A DNA stretch of 64,000 nucleotides from Rostratula benghalensis. Its lineage: Eukaryota; Chordata; Aves; Charadriiformes; Rostratulidae. The stretch covers positions 2,363,422 to 2,427,421 of the forward strand of contig VXAI01000095.1 in the NCBI GenBank assembly GCA_013399305.1. The letters run 5' to 3'. Made by a program: the position numbers and the translations under genes. Positions within the stretch are counted from its first letter, which is position 1. Each line of letters opens with the position of its first letter. Below, in pieces: positions 55,301 through 64,000 of this stretch. Under the pieces are notes generated by a model that saw nothing but the letters and a program-made list of their open reading frames with translations, was not told where the DNA came from and did no database searches.

Positions 55301-58300
55301 GGTCTTGTTTAGGGTTAAACAACTGTTTAAGAATACCACCCAGAGATCTGCCTCCAGGCTGGATAGTCGTGGGTGGCACAGCACGTGGGGGAATACCGGC
55401 AGGTATCTAGAGAGCTTCTCACCTCCAGTGGTTTGAAACTTCACTCCTGAACAGCTACAGAACCCTGATAAAGTGAGAGAATATTTGAAAGGAAAAGGGT
55501 GCATCAGGCAGTATAAAACTTCTGAGCAGTTAGATCATTCTGGCTTGGGTGATTCAGTGTATTTCATAAAAAGAATTTGTGGGGTGATTTACCAGAATAG
55601 CCAAAAGCTAAAGGAATATACTGAGATTACCTTCAGAATATTTATGCCTCTTTGCCTATAGCCCAGTTACATCTTTTCAGTGAACTTTTCTATGTACATT
55701 GCCTGTGTACCTATATGGTCTGACTATGGAGAATCAGAGCGTGGAAAATACTGTGGTGTGCTCTGTCAACCACATCTTAAGCAGGTCCTCTCAGTCTGAT
55801 GGCACAAATCTTCCTCTCAGAAAGTGTTTTACTGTATATGCAAATGCACTTCAGCTGGGGTCACCCTCATAGCCTGTGGAAAGGTATGAGATCAGTATTT
55901 GTGCAGCAATTTATTAAAATATTACTTAGAGTCATACAGCAGTTAGTGCAGCAATAGCAATTTTTATTTCAAATTAATGTATTTTTTACTGTCTGCTTTC
56001 AGGGAGCCTTTGTGATGGTACAACCAGTCAATGTTACTTGCTGCCAGTTTTGGATACTATTTTTGTCCGGAGAAAGTACAGAAGAGGTGGCCTAGGGATG
56101 AAAATGCTGCATGATTTCTGTCAGTCTTTCGCGGCTGAGGATGCCTTGGGGATCAGCTGCCCTATTTCTGCTGCAATGTATCAAGGTAAATCGTTTGATG
56201 TGGAAACGTTAGGTAAGGGTCATGTATAATGTATAGATTTCAATATGGTCTTGGTCGGATTTTCTTAACTGTGTAAGAGTTCAGTGCACTTGTCTTGAAC
56301 CAAACTGTTGTTAGCTGGCAACTGGTTACTTTTCTTGAGAATTCTGGAATTTCCTATAGAAAGGTAGGCCAAGTTTTGTGTAAGACAATGAAAAGCATAA
56401 AACTCATGCTGCCTGTATGACATTTTACATTCTTACCTCACTCTCTCTTAGAAACAGAACTATGTCATTGCCCTAGACAGTGACTTACCCATTTTATTTG
56501 ACACCAGAGGGAAAGGAATCATAAGATGTTGTCAAGCCTACACTATGCACATATAATGCTCTTGTAGATACTGCATTTGTAAGACGGTAGATTTAATAAG
56601 CCACATACCTAGGCTCTGCTCATTCATCCAGTCACATAAGTACTTCTTTTGTATTGACTATCTTTGAACATTTGGCACTTTTAACAGATCACTAAGTAGT
56701 TCTATATCTTCTCTGTGCTCAGGTTGAAGTTCTGGTTTTGCTAGTAAAATTTACAGAAAATACCCATGCTCATGTTATTTATAGAACTGCATTCTTTAGA
56801 AAAGCATTTTTTTCCCAGAGTTGCTCTCTGTATGGTGTACAGTCTTTGCCGTCATTTTGGGGGAGATGTTTCTATTGGCTTACGACTTTACAGCTATTTC
56901 CTAAGAAGTATCAACAACATTTCCACTGTATATTTTCTTTCTCTTGGTCTGAATGTGCCATTGAATGTATACAAATGTACCCCAGGAGGTTTCTAAGGTA
57001 CTGCTACTTGTAAGTTCAGGAAGGAATAGTGCTGACAACATTCTTTCTCTTCTCCCAGTAATCTCAGTTTTTCCTATGGGAGGCGTCAATGGTTTAGACC
57101 CCATGGATCAGAAAGCTGCACTGTTTATGTGTTCATGCCAGCTATATATTGCAAGACTGCACTTTCATCTCAGTTATATTTAGAGTTAATAGTGAATAAA
57201 TTTTACTTGTACCGTGTTTTTGCTAGGTTTTCTGGGTCCTACTTTTATAAAACCATTATTACTCTAAGTTAAATTTTGAGTATATTGAAGTCACTGCCTG
57301 CTTTTAAGTTAATTGGAACCACAATCTCACACTTTGACAAAAGAATGCAACCTTTTACTCAAAATCTCTGTACTAAATGTGCACAGTTCTCACCAGCACG
57401 TTGTTTAGTGTGCTTAAAAGTAAGGCTTAAAAGTAAGTAAAAAGCCATTTAGCAGGTGTCTGTGTTTTGGTATATATGTTACTTCAGTAGCTTTTATTGA
57501 AATGATTAGTTTGGATGTCCTTGGATTATATTAATGACAGTGATCTGCTCATTATTGTAAGGCAAACATTTACATACCAGAATCAGGGGGTTTGTTTCGA
57601 CATTGTTAAGCTCTTGTGAATGTTGAAGATAAATTACCCTTCCTGTGGTACAATGAGCTGCAATGAACAGAAGAGAGCATGAAAATAATTTTGTTTACAG
57701 TTTACTGTCTTGGTACAGTTGATGGAACTGATAGAATGGTGGTTAAGGAAAGTTTAAAAATCCCCTTGAAATTTTTTGAACTGTTTGTCCTACAACATAT
57801 GCCTCCTCTTGCTCTGCACAACATCCTAAGGAAACCTCCAAACAAGACAGATTTCAGTTAGATAACAAAATTTGATTGTTTATCCAATTTAAATTAATGT
57901 TCAGTGTGTACTGACAGTGATAAGAATCTGTGGGAACATGGTTTCTAAAGGCGATCGTGTATCTGACACAGGCACCTCGGTTATTCTGCTCTTGGTTCTT
58001 TCTAGTGCCTGTTTTCCCACGCCCCAAATGAACCCCAGCAGTGGGTTATAGGGTAGCAGTAGTAATATGTAGAGTGGGATTGGCCCAAGAATGAACTGAT
58101 ACCAAGGTTTTGTTTATAAATAGCAATCAGGGTGGCGTTCTTCATGGTTGAAGCTGGAAGACACTGAAACACCTCTCATTTTGGAGTGGTGAGGTTGAAA
58201 AATCCTGCACTGCTGTTAGTCCAAAACCTGCAAAGTGTCTGGCGGTAGTTCTGTGATGCACTGCCAGGAGAAGGTGGCTCAGTAAATCATTTCAAGTCCT

Positions 58301-61300
58301 GTATTTCTGTGCTCACAAGGAAGGAAGCTAGACTGAAGCAGACAGACAGGGTTCACCCATGCCTCTTCAGGTGGTTCCACATAGAGCTTTCCTGAAAGCT
58401 TCAGCTAAAAGAAAAAAAAAAAAGGAATATGAGAAGAGAGAAGAAAAGATTTCCAGAGGAACCAATGAAAGTAGGTCTGAGAGCATTTCTGGGATAGAAT
58501 ACATTCCCTCTTCCACTGTACTTTTCCCTCATTCATGCTTTTACCCCTTGGTTTCTCCTATTCAGTTTGCCAGAAATTCTTGCAGACTTACCCCGAGGAG
58601 CAGAAGCGACTGTGGGAGGTGGAAGCACCAGGAGATTGGAGCCAGCGAGTGAATATCTGGTTAAAAATTCAGATGGAGTCATCCCCTTCAGGAAGTGAGT
58701 GAAACAGTATGAGCTTGGCCATGTTAGTTATATAAAGATAAGAAATAAAATCAAGCATTAGGTAGTGATAGTAGATAGGTGGTTTCTCTGTTGTTCACAC
58801 ATGGAGAAACTACAGTGTGTGCAGTCCAGTGTTCTGGTCTTTTTTCCCAGGAAAAATGGACAATTCTTAGAAATTATGAGGCAATGAAATAGAAGTACAG
58901 AGCATCTGAGAGATACAGAACAAAGCACAGTCTTGGCACCAAGTGACTCTAACTCCCCTTGCAGTGCACTTGCAGCAGGGTAGAAGTTTGCCTGAAAAAT
59001 TCCTGTTGCACAAGACAATGTCTGGGTTATAGAGAGAGGTTTGTTTCTCTGAAATCATTACAAAGAAGAAATTTGTATGGCCAATGGGCAATGTGTTTAA
59101 TTGCCTTCAATTTACTGCCAATACCATTCTTGGATGGAAACACAAACATTTTCATTGTGGCTTTTGGAAGATTCAAAGTACTCTCCTACAGGGTAAATCC
59201 TCGCTGGGAGGACTTTCTGCCTACTTCACAAAAGATAGCAGTAGAGAGGGAAAACCTTTTGACAGTTCATATGGGGGTCTTGGGGTGGTCTGTTCAGCTG
59301 GCTTGGGGATCCAGACAGGCCCCTCTGCTGCGTGCACACAAGCTGTGATAAGCATTAGGTTCCAAGAGAAGGGCACACATTGTCTCTGTCTGGAAGTGCA
59401 GCAAGGAGTGCTGCAGAGCAAATTGCTCCCATGCCTTCCCACATCTATCCTGCTTTGTATTGGCTTGGGGACCTTCGGTTGAGACATTGTGTTTCATCTT
59501 CTCTGCAGCACCCCACAGGAGAGCTAAGTCAGAATTTAGCCCTGGGCTGGGTTCCTCTGAAGCTGTTATATTTATGTTCCTCGTGCTTTAAACCAACAAC
59601 AACTGGTGTTGCTTTTTCCTTTAATCCATCTTGCTAAATTAATGGCAATTAGAGAGAACTGTGATCAGATCAGCAAACAGAAACTGGATTCTGGAAGAAA
59701 TACTACTTTCTTTTTTCTTTCTTTGTTTTGCCATCTTCTACAAAAACAAGCAAACAAAGAGAAACAACCCCAAAACTTGCATGAATGTAATTGCACTGAA
59801 GTGGCTGTCAGTAAAGAACACAGGTCAAGCCTGGGAACTGCTTTGACCAGGTCTGCACGTAAATGAGATCTTGTATCTACAAAGAAAGGAAGGAGGGAAA
59901 ATATAAACCAGCAACTGGTGTGTGTGTGTGTTTATATGTAATTCTTACTGATTGTGAGTTACAATGTGATCTTTATAGTGGAAAGGAGCAGAAGCACGTG
60001 AATTTGGCACTAAAATATATAATAAAAATCTGTTTAAATTATATTCTTCACTCTCATGCACGGCTCACTGGGCATCACTTTCTTTTACACTGAATGTGCT
60101 AAACAGGCTTTATTTGATCCATCTTCAGTGAAAAATCAACCCATTATAAAACCAGTATTTCAAACACTGTGTAATACATTTATTATATCTGCTGTACATA
60201 TGGAATCTACTTGTGTGCTTCTTGTGCTTGTATCATCCTAGTGCTGTGCATATTGCACACCCAAGGAAATACCAGTACAGAACAGATAACACCTGCTAAA
60301 ACTAGGGGAGAGTTTCCCTTGCTTTACTTTGTCCTAAAGGCAGCATTTCTCCTGCATAGCTCTGTCTGATCACTGCTGAGAAATAACACGAGAATTTTCT
60401 AGAGCTTCACGCTATCTGTTCATTGTAGATAAACCAGAAACATTTTCTTGAGTGCAGAAATCCTGTATCATGTGAGCTAGTCTGCTGCTAGAGGAGAGAA
60501 ACTTGTATTTTCAGAGCTGTGGTACAGGGACACAGAGGGGGAAATGATGGAGCGTAGAGTGGAAACCACTGAAGTTGCACACTTACATATTCCATCTGCA
60601 CACAGTCATTTAGATCTTCTGCAGGTCTGCAGAGAACACCAATGAGTGATGTAGTTGACATGCCCGAGGGACGAGATGCCATACAGAGGGACTTGGACAA
60701 GCTCAAGAAGTGGCCCCGTGTTGGCTTCATGAGGTTCAACATGGCCAAGTGCAGGGTCCTGCACCTGGGAGCATCCCTGGTACCAGTGTAGGCTGGGGGA
60801 TGAAGGGATTGAGAGCAGCCCTGAGGAGAAGGACTTGGGGGAACTGGTAGATTAAATGCTGGACATGAGCTGGCAATGTGCTTGGGCAACCCAACTGTAG
60901 ACTGGGCTGAATCAGAAAAAGTGTGGCCAGCAGGTCAAGGGAGGTGATTTTACCCCTCTACTCTGCTCTCGTGAGACCCTACCTGGAGTACTGGGTCCAG
61001 CTCTGGAGCCCTCAGCACAGGAAAGATGTGGACCTGTTTGAGTGGGTCCAGAGGTCACAAAAATGATCTGAGGGCTGGAACACTTCTGCTATGAAGATAG
61101 GCTGAGGGAGTTGGTGGTGTTTAGCCTGGAGAAAGCTCCAGGGATACCTTATTGCAGCCTCTCAGTAATGAAAGGGGGTCTAATAGAAAGACAAGGACAA
61201 ACTATTTAGCAGGGCCTGTTGCAATGGGACAAGGGGCGATGATTTTGAACTAAAAGAGGATAGATTTAAACTAGATATAAGGAAGACTTTTTTACAATGA

Positions 61301-64000
61301 TGGTGGTGAAGCACTAGCTCAGATTTGCCACAGAGGTGGGAGATGCCTCATCCCTGGAAACATTAAGGTCAGACAGGGTGAGGCTTTGAGCAACCTGATT
61401 TAGTTGAAGACATCCCTGCTCATTGCAGGGTGGTGGTTGGACTGGATGACCTTTTAAAGGTCTGTTTCAACACAAACCATTCTGTGATTCTGTTTTTAGG
61501 GGATCACTTGGGAATATGGTGCTTCATTTCTACTTACTCTATTATGCAGAAAGCAAAATGCAATGTAATTCAATATTGTCAGCTCTGATTTGGATCTATG
61601 GCAACAACCATGGAAATAGACAAGTCTTATTCTGCTCTTATTTCTTAGATCCACATCAGCATACGCAGTGCTATGTTTTGGAACAAAATTACTGAGAAAA
61701 AAAAAACTTGAAAATTCCACTCATATTACATTTCCCCTCCCAGTACTCAGGATTGAATACTATTAATTTTGTTGTAACAATTCTGCTATCATAGGTATTC
61801 CAAGAAAGGTTTCTATAACCCTGAGGTCAGAATTTTAAGTTTTGCAAGGTTATGTGGCTGCATCTAGTGGCAGTACAGATAAACTGCAGCACTGGGTACT
61901 GCAATTGATAGCTCAACTTGGATGTGTGCAGATACATAGACACACACATATATTTCTATCTGCAAGTATACATATATCTAATAAAATGCAGCTCTTTAGC
62001 ATGTTGTTGTACATAGCTACAGTCATTCCTCCTGAATTCATTCTTATTGTTTGAAAAATGGGGAGATTTATTTACAGCAAATAGTCTCAGTAACAAGAAC
62101 ACAGTGACATTTCCCTTCTGGGGCTGATTGGAGGAACAGAAATAATTTACTGTGATTTGATCCTACTTGCTCAGTCTACCAGCCAGTGAACTGAGCTGTT
62201 TTGAAGTAGTTTAGTAATATACATAAAGTGTGTAAATGTGAAACTAATGCAAAAAATAAGCAGACTGAGCAAGAATTAAAATCAATTTAAAATGATTTTT
62301 AATAATCCTTTATCTGAATTAGAGTATCTGCATTTTCTGAAAAGGAGGAAGGCATATGGGTTTCAGGATGTAAAGGTGAATGGATTATTTATTTAGCAGA
62401 ACTTTCAAGCTAAGAAACACCCAGAGACGTTTTGTTTCTAGTACAGTTGTTCACCTTCATCTTTTGTGATAACGTCATCAGGCACCCTGCTTTGGTCATT
62501 TAACAAAAGCAAGACAAGAGGAGTGGAAGGTAGCATTCAGGTGGGTTTCTCTGGTGTGTTTTTAAAGTGAAAATTGCCATGAAAGTCCGTTGACGTGTTT
62601 TCCTTTTTAATTTCTTTCTGGGCCAAAACTATTCACCCCATTTCTCCAGAGGCTGAAGTGGGCTCATGTATGGAGAAAGCTCAAACCAGTAAACCCAGAC
62701 AATCAGATGTGGATCAGATGAATAAGGTACAGTCACTAATTTGCTATTTTATTACTTTATTTTTCTCTGGTGGCTTTTTTCCTGTTTTAGTGAAATACTC
62801 AGGTTTAACTATTGTGGCTGCCCTGTCCCTAGTGGTGTTCAAGGCCAGGCTGGATGGGGCTTTGAGCAACCTGGTTTAGTGGGAGGTGTCCCTGCCCACG
62901 GCAGGGGAGTTGGAACTCCATGATCTTTAAGATCCCTTCCAACTCTGACCATTCTATGATTCTATGAAATATGATAGAGCATCACAGACAACGTGTTTTT
63001 TTCCTATTAATCCATAGGTTTATGTAGGAAATCATGGCTATAATATATACATACACATGTAATTGATTTATATAGCTAATTTATACAGCTATAATACTTT
63101 GAGAGGCTAACAGATACCAGTTAGTTTTTGCTAAATGTTTTAGGTTGATCCTTACTGAGATAAGGGAGCTGTAACCAGCTGGCAAACAGTGAATTCCAAA
63201 GTTTACATATGCAATGTCTTTCTGAACTGAACAGTGATTTTTTTTTTCCCAGTGCCTGTACAGGGGCTTGAGTGTGACACCTTTAGAATGAGTAAGCCCA
63301 GCTCTTCATGGTCCTAATTATTTTGTCCCACTACTGAGCTGCAGATCTGACTGTGCTTAGCTTTTTGCAGGATGAAGGCCTCAAACAGGCTGAGAGGTTT
63401 GAAAGAAGCCTAAACCTAGTTAGGGGAATGTGTATCTGAGAAAACAAATCGCAATAATTAAGCTTTTCCAAGTAATTAAAGAAAACAAAGAGCTGTAGGG
63501 GTTGTTTCCCCAGCACACTTTGGTTGCCACACAATTAAATCAGTTTGTTTGCTTCAGACATGGGTCTCCTGGGGAAGCTGTGACAGCACCAGCCCCTGTG
63601 GTGCACGCTCTTGCACTATGTGCTGTGGTCATGGCTTCAGAGCCCACCCAGCCAGATCAAGGCTCCCTGTACTCCCAGTTTTCTTTATGCTGACACTTCT
63701 GGGAACCCAGGCAGAGCAGCAGGAATGAAGCTGTTCTATACAAACAGCGCAGCTAAATTTCTTGCCTTGTATATTTATAGTTGCCTTGGTTGACAGAAGC
63801 ATGTTATATTAGGATTGAGTCACTGTTTATGTTGTTTGTGTGTAATTTGCTGTTCCCTCTGTCTTGGTTCTAATTTCAGGGCATTGAATACATTCCTGGC
63901 GTTGGGAAAGTGGCGGGAGATTCCACAGAAAAAAAAGATGACGCAGCAGCAGCAGGGACTCTGAACTCCCAGGGTCCTGAACAAGAGGACTTAGAACAAG
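25284..64000 (+). CDS. FAM169B: FAM169 family protein, probably FAM169B; nine exons, 3' end outside window
   Basis: FAM169A (SLAP75) is a soluble lamin-associated nuclear protein; FAM169B is its poorly studied paralogue. The coding sequence joins 25284-25317, 38523-38656, 41317-41416, 47014-47099, 48681-48855, 56003-56185, 58566-58694, 62650-62726 and 63880-64000 (cut). All introns are GT-AG and frames agree, giving 346 codons. Family blocks align with remembered FAM169[19 protein letters not shown] (about 91-108), [30 protein letters not shown] (about 155-173), [14 protein letters not shown] (190-203) and [13 protein letters not shown] (about 252-264). I see no signal peptide or membrane span. 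Residues 197-215 ([12 protein letters not shown]) resemble GNAT motif A. Assignment to B and not A rests on neighbourhood with IGF1R/PGPEP1L and on sequence divergence from A. Confidence 0.85.
25494..25580. other. Assembly gap (87 N)
   Basis: A run of N inside the GC-richest part of the CpG island, in FAM169B intron 1 about 177 bases after the first donor. Any open frame drawn across it is meaningless. Confidence 1.
27909..28352 (-). mobile_element. CR1 LINE, 3' fragment
   Basis: The left edge (GAATTGTAGAATAGTTTG, GGAAGGGACC, AGGTCATCTAGTCCAACCCCC) is the reverse complement of the typical avian CR1 3' end. The minus-strand frame at 28,291-27,995 reads as the C-terminal end of the CR1 reverse-transcriptase ORF (for example [24 protein letters not shown]). 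It is 5'-truncated, as most CR1 copies are, and non-functional. Confidence 0.93.
36452..36549. repeat. Perfect 49-bp tandem duplication
   Basis: Bases 36,452-36,500 are repeated without a mismatch at 36,501-36,549 (unit begins GCATTTTCAGAGTATTACAT). It is a recent duplication or an assembly artefact, in FAM169B intron 1. Confidence 0.95.
38523..38656 (+). CDS. FAM169B: FAM169B exon 2
   Basis: Acceptor TTTTAACTCCAG, donor GAGGAG|GTAGTA. It encodes Gly12 to Glu56: [20 protein letters not shown] and onward to LIPGQEE. The end is in phase 0. Confidence 0.88.
38657..41316 (+). other. FAM169B: FAM169B intron 2
   Basis: About 2.7 kb with no supported gene. A short stretch near 40,871-40,925 resembles a decayed MIR core, too weakly to annotate firmly. 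Confidence 0.6.
41317..41416 (+). CDS. FAM169B: FAM169B exon 3
   Basis: Acceptor GTTTTTTAG, donor GACAG|GTTAGA. It encodes [17 protein letters not shown] and onward to DPKDKET (57-89), with one base of codon 90. The F-x-PLY motif corresponds to FVPLY in FAM169A. Confidence 0.9.
41417..47013 (+). other. FAM169B: FAM169B intron 3
   Basis: About 5.6 kb without a supported gene. A weak MIR-like motif lies near 44,700-44,745. No clear CR1 or LTR was recognised. Confidence 0.6.
47014..47099 (+). CDS. FAM169B: FAM169B exon 4
   Basis: Acceptor TTTTTGTAG, donor TTTTG|GTAAGG. It encodes residues 90-118, with [18 protein letters not shown] and PSRDGL, the best conserved FAM169 block (FAM169A has a Q-W-W plus D-D-I-V-K-T counterpart). 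Confidence 0.93.
48681..48855 (+). CDS. FAM169B: FAM169B exon 5
   Basis: Acceptor GATCTCTAAG, donor GAGAG|GTAAGG. It encodes residues 119-176, containing [11 protein letters not shown] and [19 protein letters not shown]. The A-V-A-F-Y-S-V-K strand precedes the GNAT-like motif of the next exon. Confidence 0.94.
49100..49376 (+). mobile_element. Ancient CR1/L3-type LINE fragment
   Basis: Phrases in order such as AATGCAGCCAAGTAGAAGGTC, CATACATCTAGGAACAAAGAATG, ATCCTTGGATGCATAA and GAAATGCTGTGTCTAGTTATGG follow the CR1 3' ORF region, but far more diverged than the copies at 27.9 and 60.6 kb. It is an old, inactive copy. Confidence 0.65.
53470..53499. repeat. Perfect 15-bp tandem duplication
   Basis: GAGCCTTGACAAATT occurs twice head to tail. 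Confidence 0.95.
54395..54801 (+). mobile_element. LTR of an avian endogenous retrovirus (probable 5' LTR)
   Basis: The 5' start (TGGTTCCAACAGGGATAGAG), a TATA-like TGTATATA near 54,508, 'tttatctcaaca-gtgag' near 54,680 and the terminal ACTAAACCACAACA give an LTR of about 407 bp. It is related to the solo LTR at 16.2 kb but shorter in its 5' part. It is followed by a primer-binding-like site, so it is the 5' LTR of a truncated element and not a solo LTR. Confidence 0.75.
54810..54827 (+). other. Decayed retroviral primer-binding site
   Basis: TGATGCCCAAAGTGAAGC, nine bases after the LTR, matches the tRNA-Lys-type primer-binding sequence as I remember it at 13 of 18 positions, and is in the expected place. 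The two elements share LTR type, but the class (ERVK-like by primer site, ERVL-like by the 5-bp target duplication of the 16.2-kb copy) stays open. Confidence 0.5.
54975..55259 (+). CDS. Leader ORF of endogenous retrovirus relic (94 codons)
   Basis: An intact 94-codon frame begins about 150 bases after the primer-binding site, where a retroviral leader or the start of gag would be. Residues 1-45 are strongly hydrophobic ([20 protein letters not shown] and on), suggesting a signal anchor or membrane helix; the rest is Ser/Thr/Phe-rich and ends [10 protein letters not shown]. It does not look like matrix or capsid. The element continues to the right with decayed text to perhaps 55,660, with no recognisable gag, pol or env domain. 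It is in the intron of a host gene in sense orientation. I infer it belongs to the element; it may simply be a chance open frame. Confidence 0.4.
   Translation: MEILIWTIRIIFLLFWVILTSDVITTLLTWLCQYIYASLLSCPYLRCYLSEFINNCTQSMGETGRNTFSSSFASLFSFAPGTTAFENFEYPWDV
56003..56185 (+). CDS. FAM169B: FAM169B exon 6 (GNAT-like motif)
   Basis: Acceptor CTGCTTTCAG, donor ATCAAG|GTAAAT. It encodes residues 177-237: [20 protein letters not shown], then [11 protein letters not shown] and [12 protein letters not shown]203-R204-G205-G206-L207-G208 fits the R-x-x-G-x-G acetyl-CoA pyrophosphate loop of GNAT enzymes, preceded by a hydrophobic strand and followed by an amphipathic helix. Confidence 0.94.
56186..58565 (+). 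other. FAM169B: FAM169B intron 6
   Basis: About 2.4 kb with nothing recognised except a perfect 13-bp tandem duplication (57,412-57,437). Confidence 0.6.
58566..58694 (+). CDS. FAM169B: FAM169B exon 7
   Basis: Acceptor CCTATTCAG, donor GGAA|GTGAGT. It encodes residues 238-280: [20 protein letters not shown], then [14 protein letters not shown]. This matches the C-K-Q-Y-F-E-K-Y-P and L-L-W-E-V-E-G segment of FAM169A and closes the conserved domain. Confidence 0.92.
58695..62649 (+). other. FAM169B: FAM169B intron 7
   Basis: About 4.0 kb. It contains the longest CR1 copy of the window (60.6-61.5 kb). No other gene is supported. Confidence 0.65.
60624..61494 (+). mobile_element. CR1 LINE, 3' fragment of about 0.87 kb
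   Basis: It runs in order through the well-known avian CR1 3' half: GTTGACATGC..GAGGGA, AAGTGCAGGGTCCTGCACCTGG, GATTGAGAGCAGCCCTGAGGA, ACCTGGAGTACTGGGTCCAG, and ends ACCATTCTGTGATTCTGT. The reverse-transcriptase frame is broken. It is sense to FAM169B. Confidence 0.95.
62650..62726 (+). CDS. FAM169B: FAM169B exon 8
   Basis: Acceptor TTTCTCCAG, donor AATAAG|GTACAG. It encodes residues 281-306 ([20 protein letters not shown] to MNK). It is hydrophilic and poorly conserved, the start of the variable tail. The exon is supported by splice sites and frame rather than by family similarity. Confidence 0.75.
62826..62968 (+). mobile_element. CR1 LINE, short 3' tail
   Basis: It begins with GGTGTTCAAGGCCAGGCTGG, passes through GAGCAACCTGGTTTAGTGGG and ends ATTCTATGATTCTATGA, the diagnostic CR1 3' repeat. 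It lies about 100 bases after the exon 8 donor. Confidence 0.95.
63880..64000 (+). CDS. FAM169B: FAM169B exon 9 (cut by window edge)
   Basis: Acceptor CTAATTTCAG. It encodes residues 307-346 so far: [20 protein letters not shown], then an Ala run and an acidic/Gln stretch. It looks disordered and acidic, like the long tail of FAM169A, and is open at position 64,000. Confidence 0.8.

Larger units (their letters stand above)
48856..56002 (+). other. FAM169B: FAM169B intron 5
   Basis: About 7.1 kb. It carries an ancient CR1 fragment (49.1 kb), a 15-bp tandem duplication (53,470-53,499) and an endogenous retroviral 5' end (54.4-55.3 kb). The longest open frame (52,237-52,770, 177 codons) is Cys/Trp/Phe-rich without family features and I do not call it a gene. 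Confidence 0.65.

Noticed and set aside
1..64000. CRISPR arrays, tRNA/rRNA genes, bacterial-type operons or toxin systems
   Set aside because: None seen; the window is vertebrate intron/UTR sequence and the repeats present are satellites, LINEs and LTRs.

Overview
The window is vertebrate nuclear DNA, almost certainly from a bird. It has exons joined by GT-AG introns of 0.5 to 13 kb, a CpG island, several CR1 LINE tails carrying the avian ATTCTATGATTCTATG-type 3' end, and avian-type endogenous retroviral LTRs. Nothing prokaryotic is present (no operons, CRISPR arrays or tRNA clusters).

Layout. (1) Positions 1 to about 7,445 (+) are recognised as the long 3' UTR of IGF1R, ending at an AATAAA at 7,419. 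No IGF1R coding exon lies in the window. The UTR holds microsatellites and a 17-bp minisatellite. (2) Positions 9,114-20,867 (-) hold a complete five-exon gene for a pyroglutamyl-peptidase I family protein, PGPEP1L: 211 aa with the Glu/Cys/His catalytic triad intact. It converges on IGF1R. (3) Positions about 24,960-25,870 are a CpG island, interrupted by an 87-base assembly gap. It contains the first coding exon of the next gene. (4) Positions 25,284-64,000 (+) hold nine coding exons of a FAM169 family gene, most likely FAM169B. The first 346 codons are present and the gene runs off the right edge.

The coding exons were assembled by hand from splice signals, reading-frame phase and family similarity. 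Every junction keeps the frame. The remaining sequence is introns and intergenic DNA with CR1 fragments (about 27.9, 49.1, 60.6 and 62.8 kb), a solo LTR with a perfect 5-bp target duplication (16,219-16,801), a second LTR followed by a decayed primer-binding site and a 94-codon leader ORF (54,395 to about 55,260), MIR-like SINE relics and short tandem duplications.

I see no operon-like or defence-like 'system'. The observations most worth following are: a GNAT-like acetyl-CoA-binding motif in the FAM169B protein; the order IGF1R-PGPEP1L-FAM169B, which differs from the human order as I remember it; the leader ORF of the endogenous retrovirus; and the minisatellite in the IGF1R 3' UTR.
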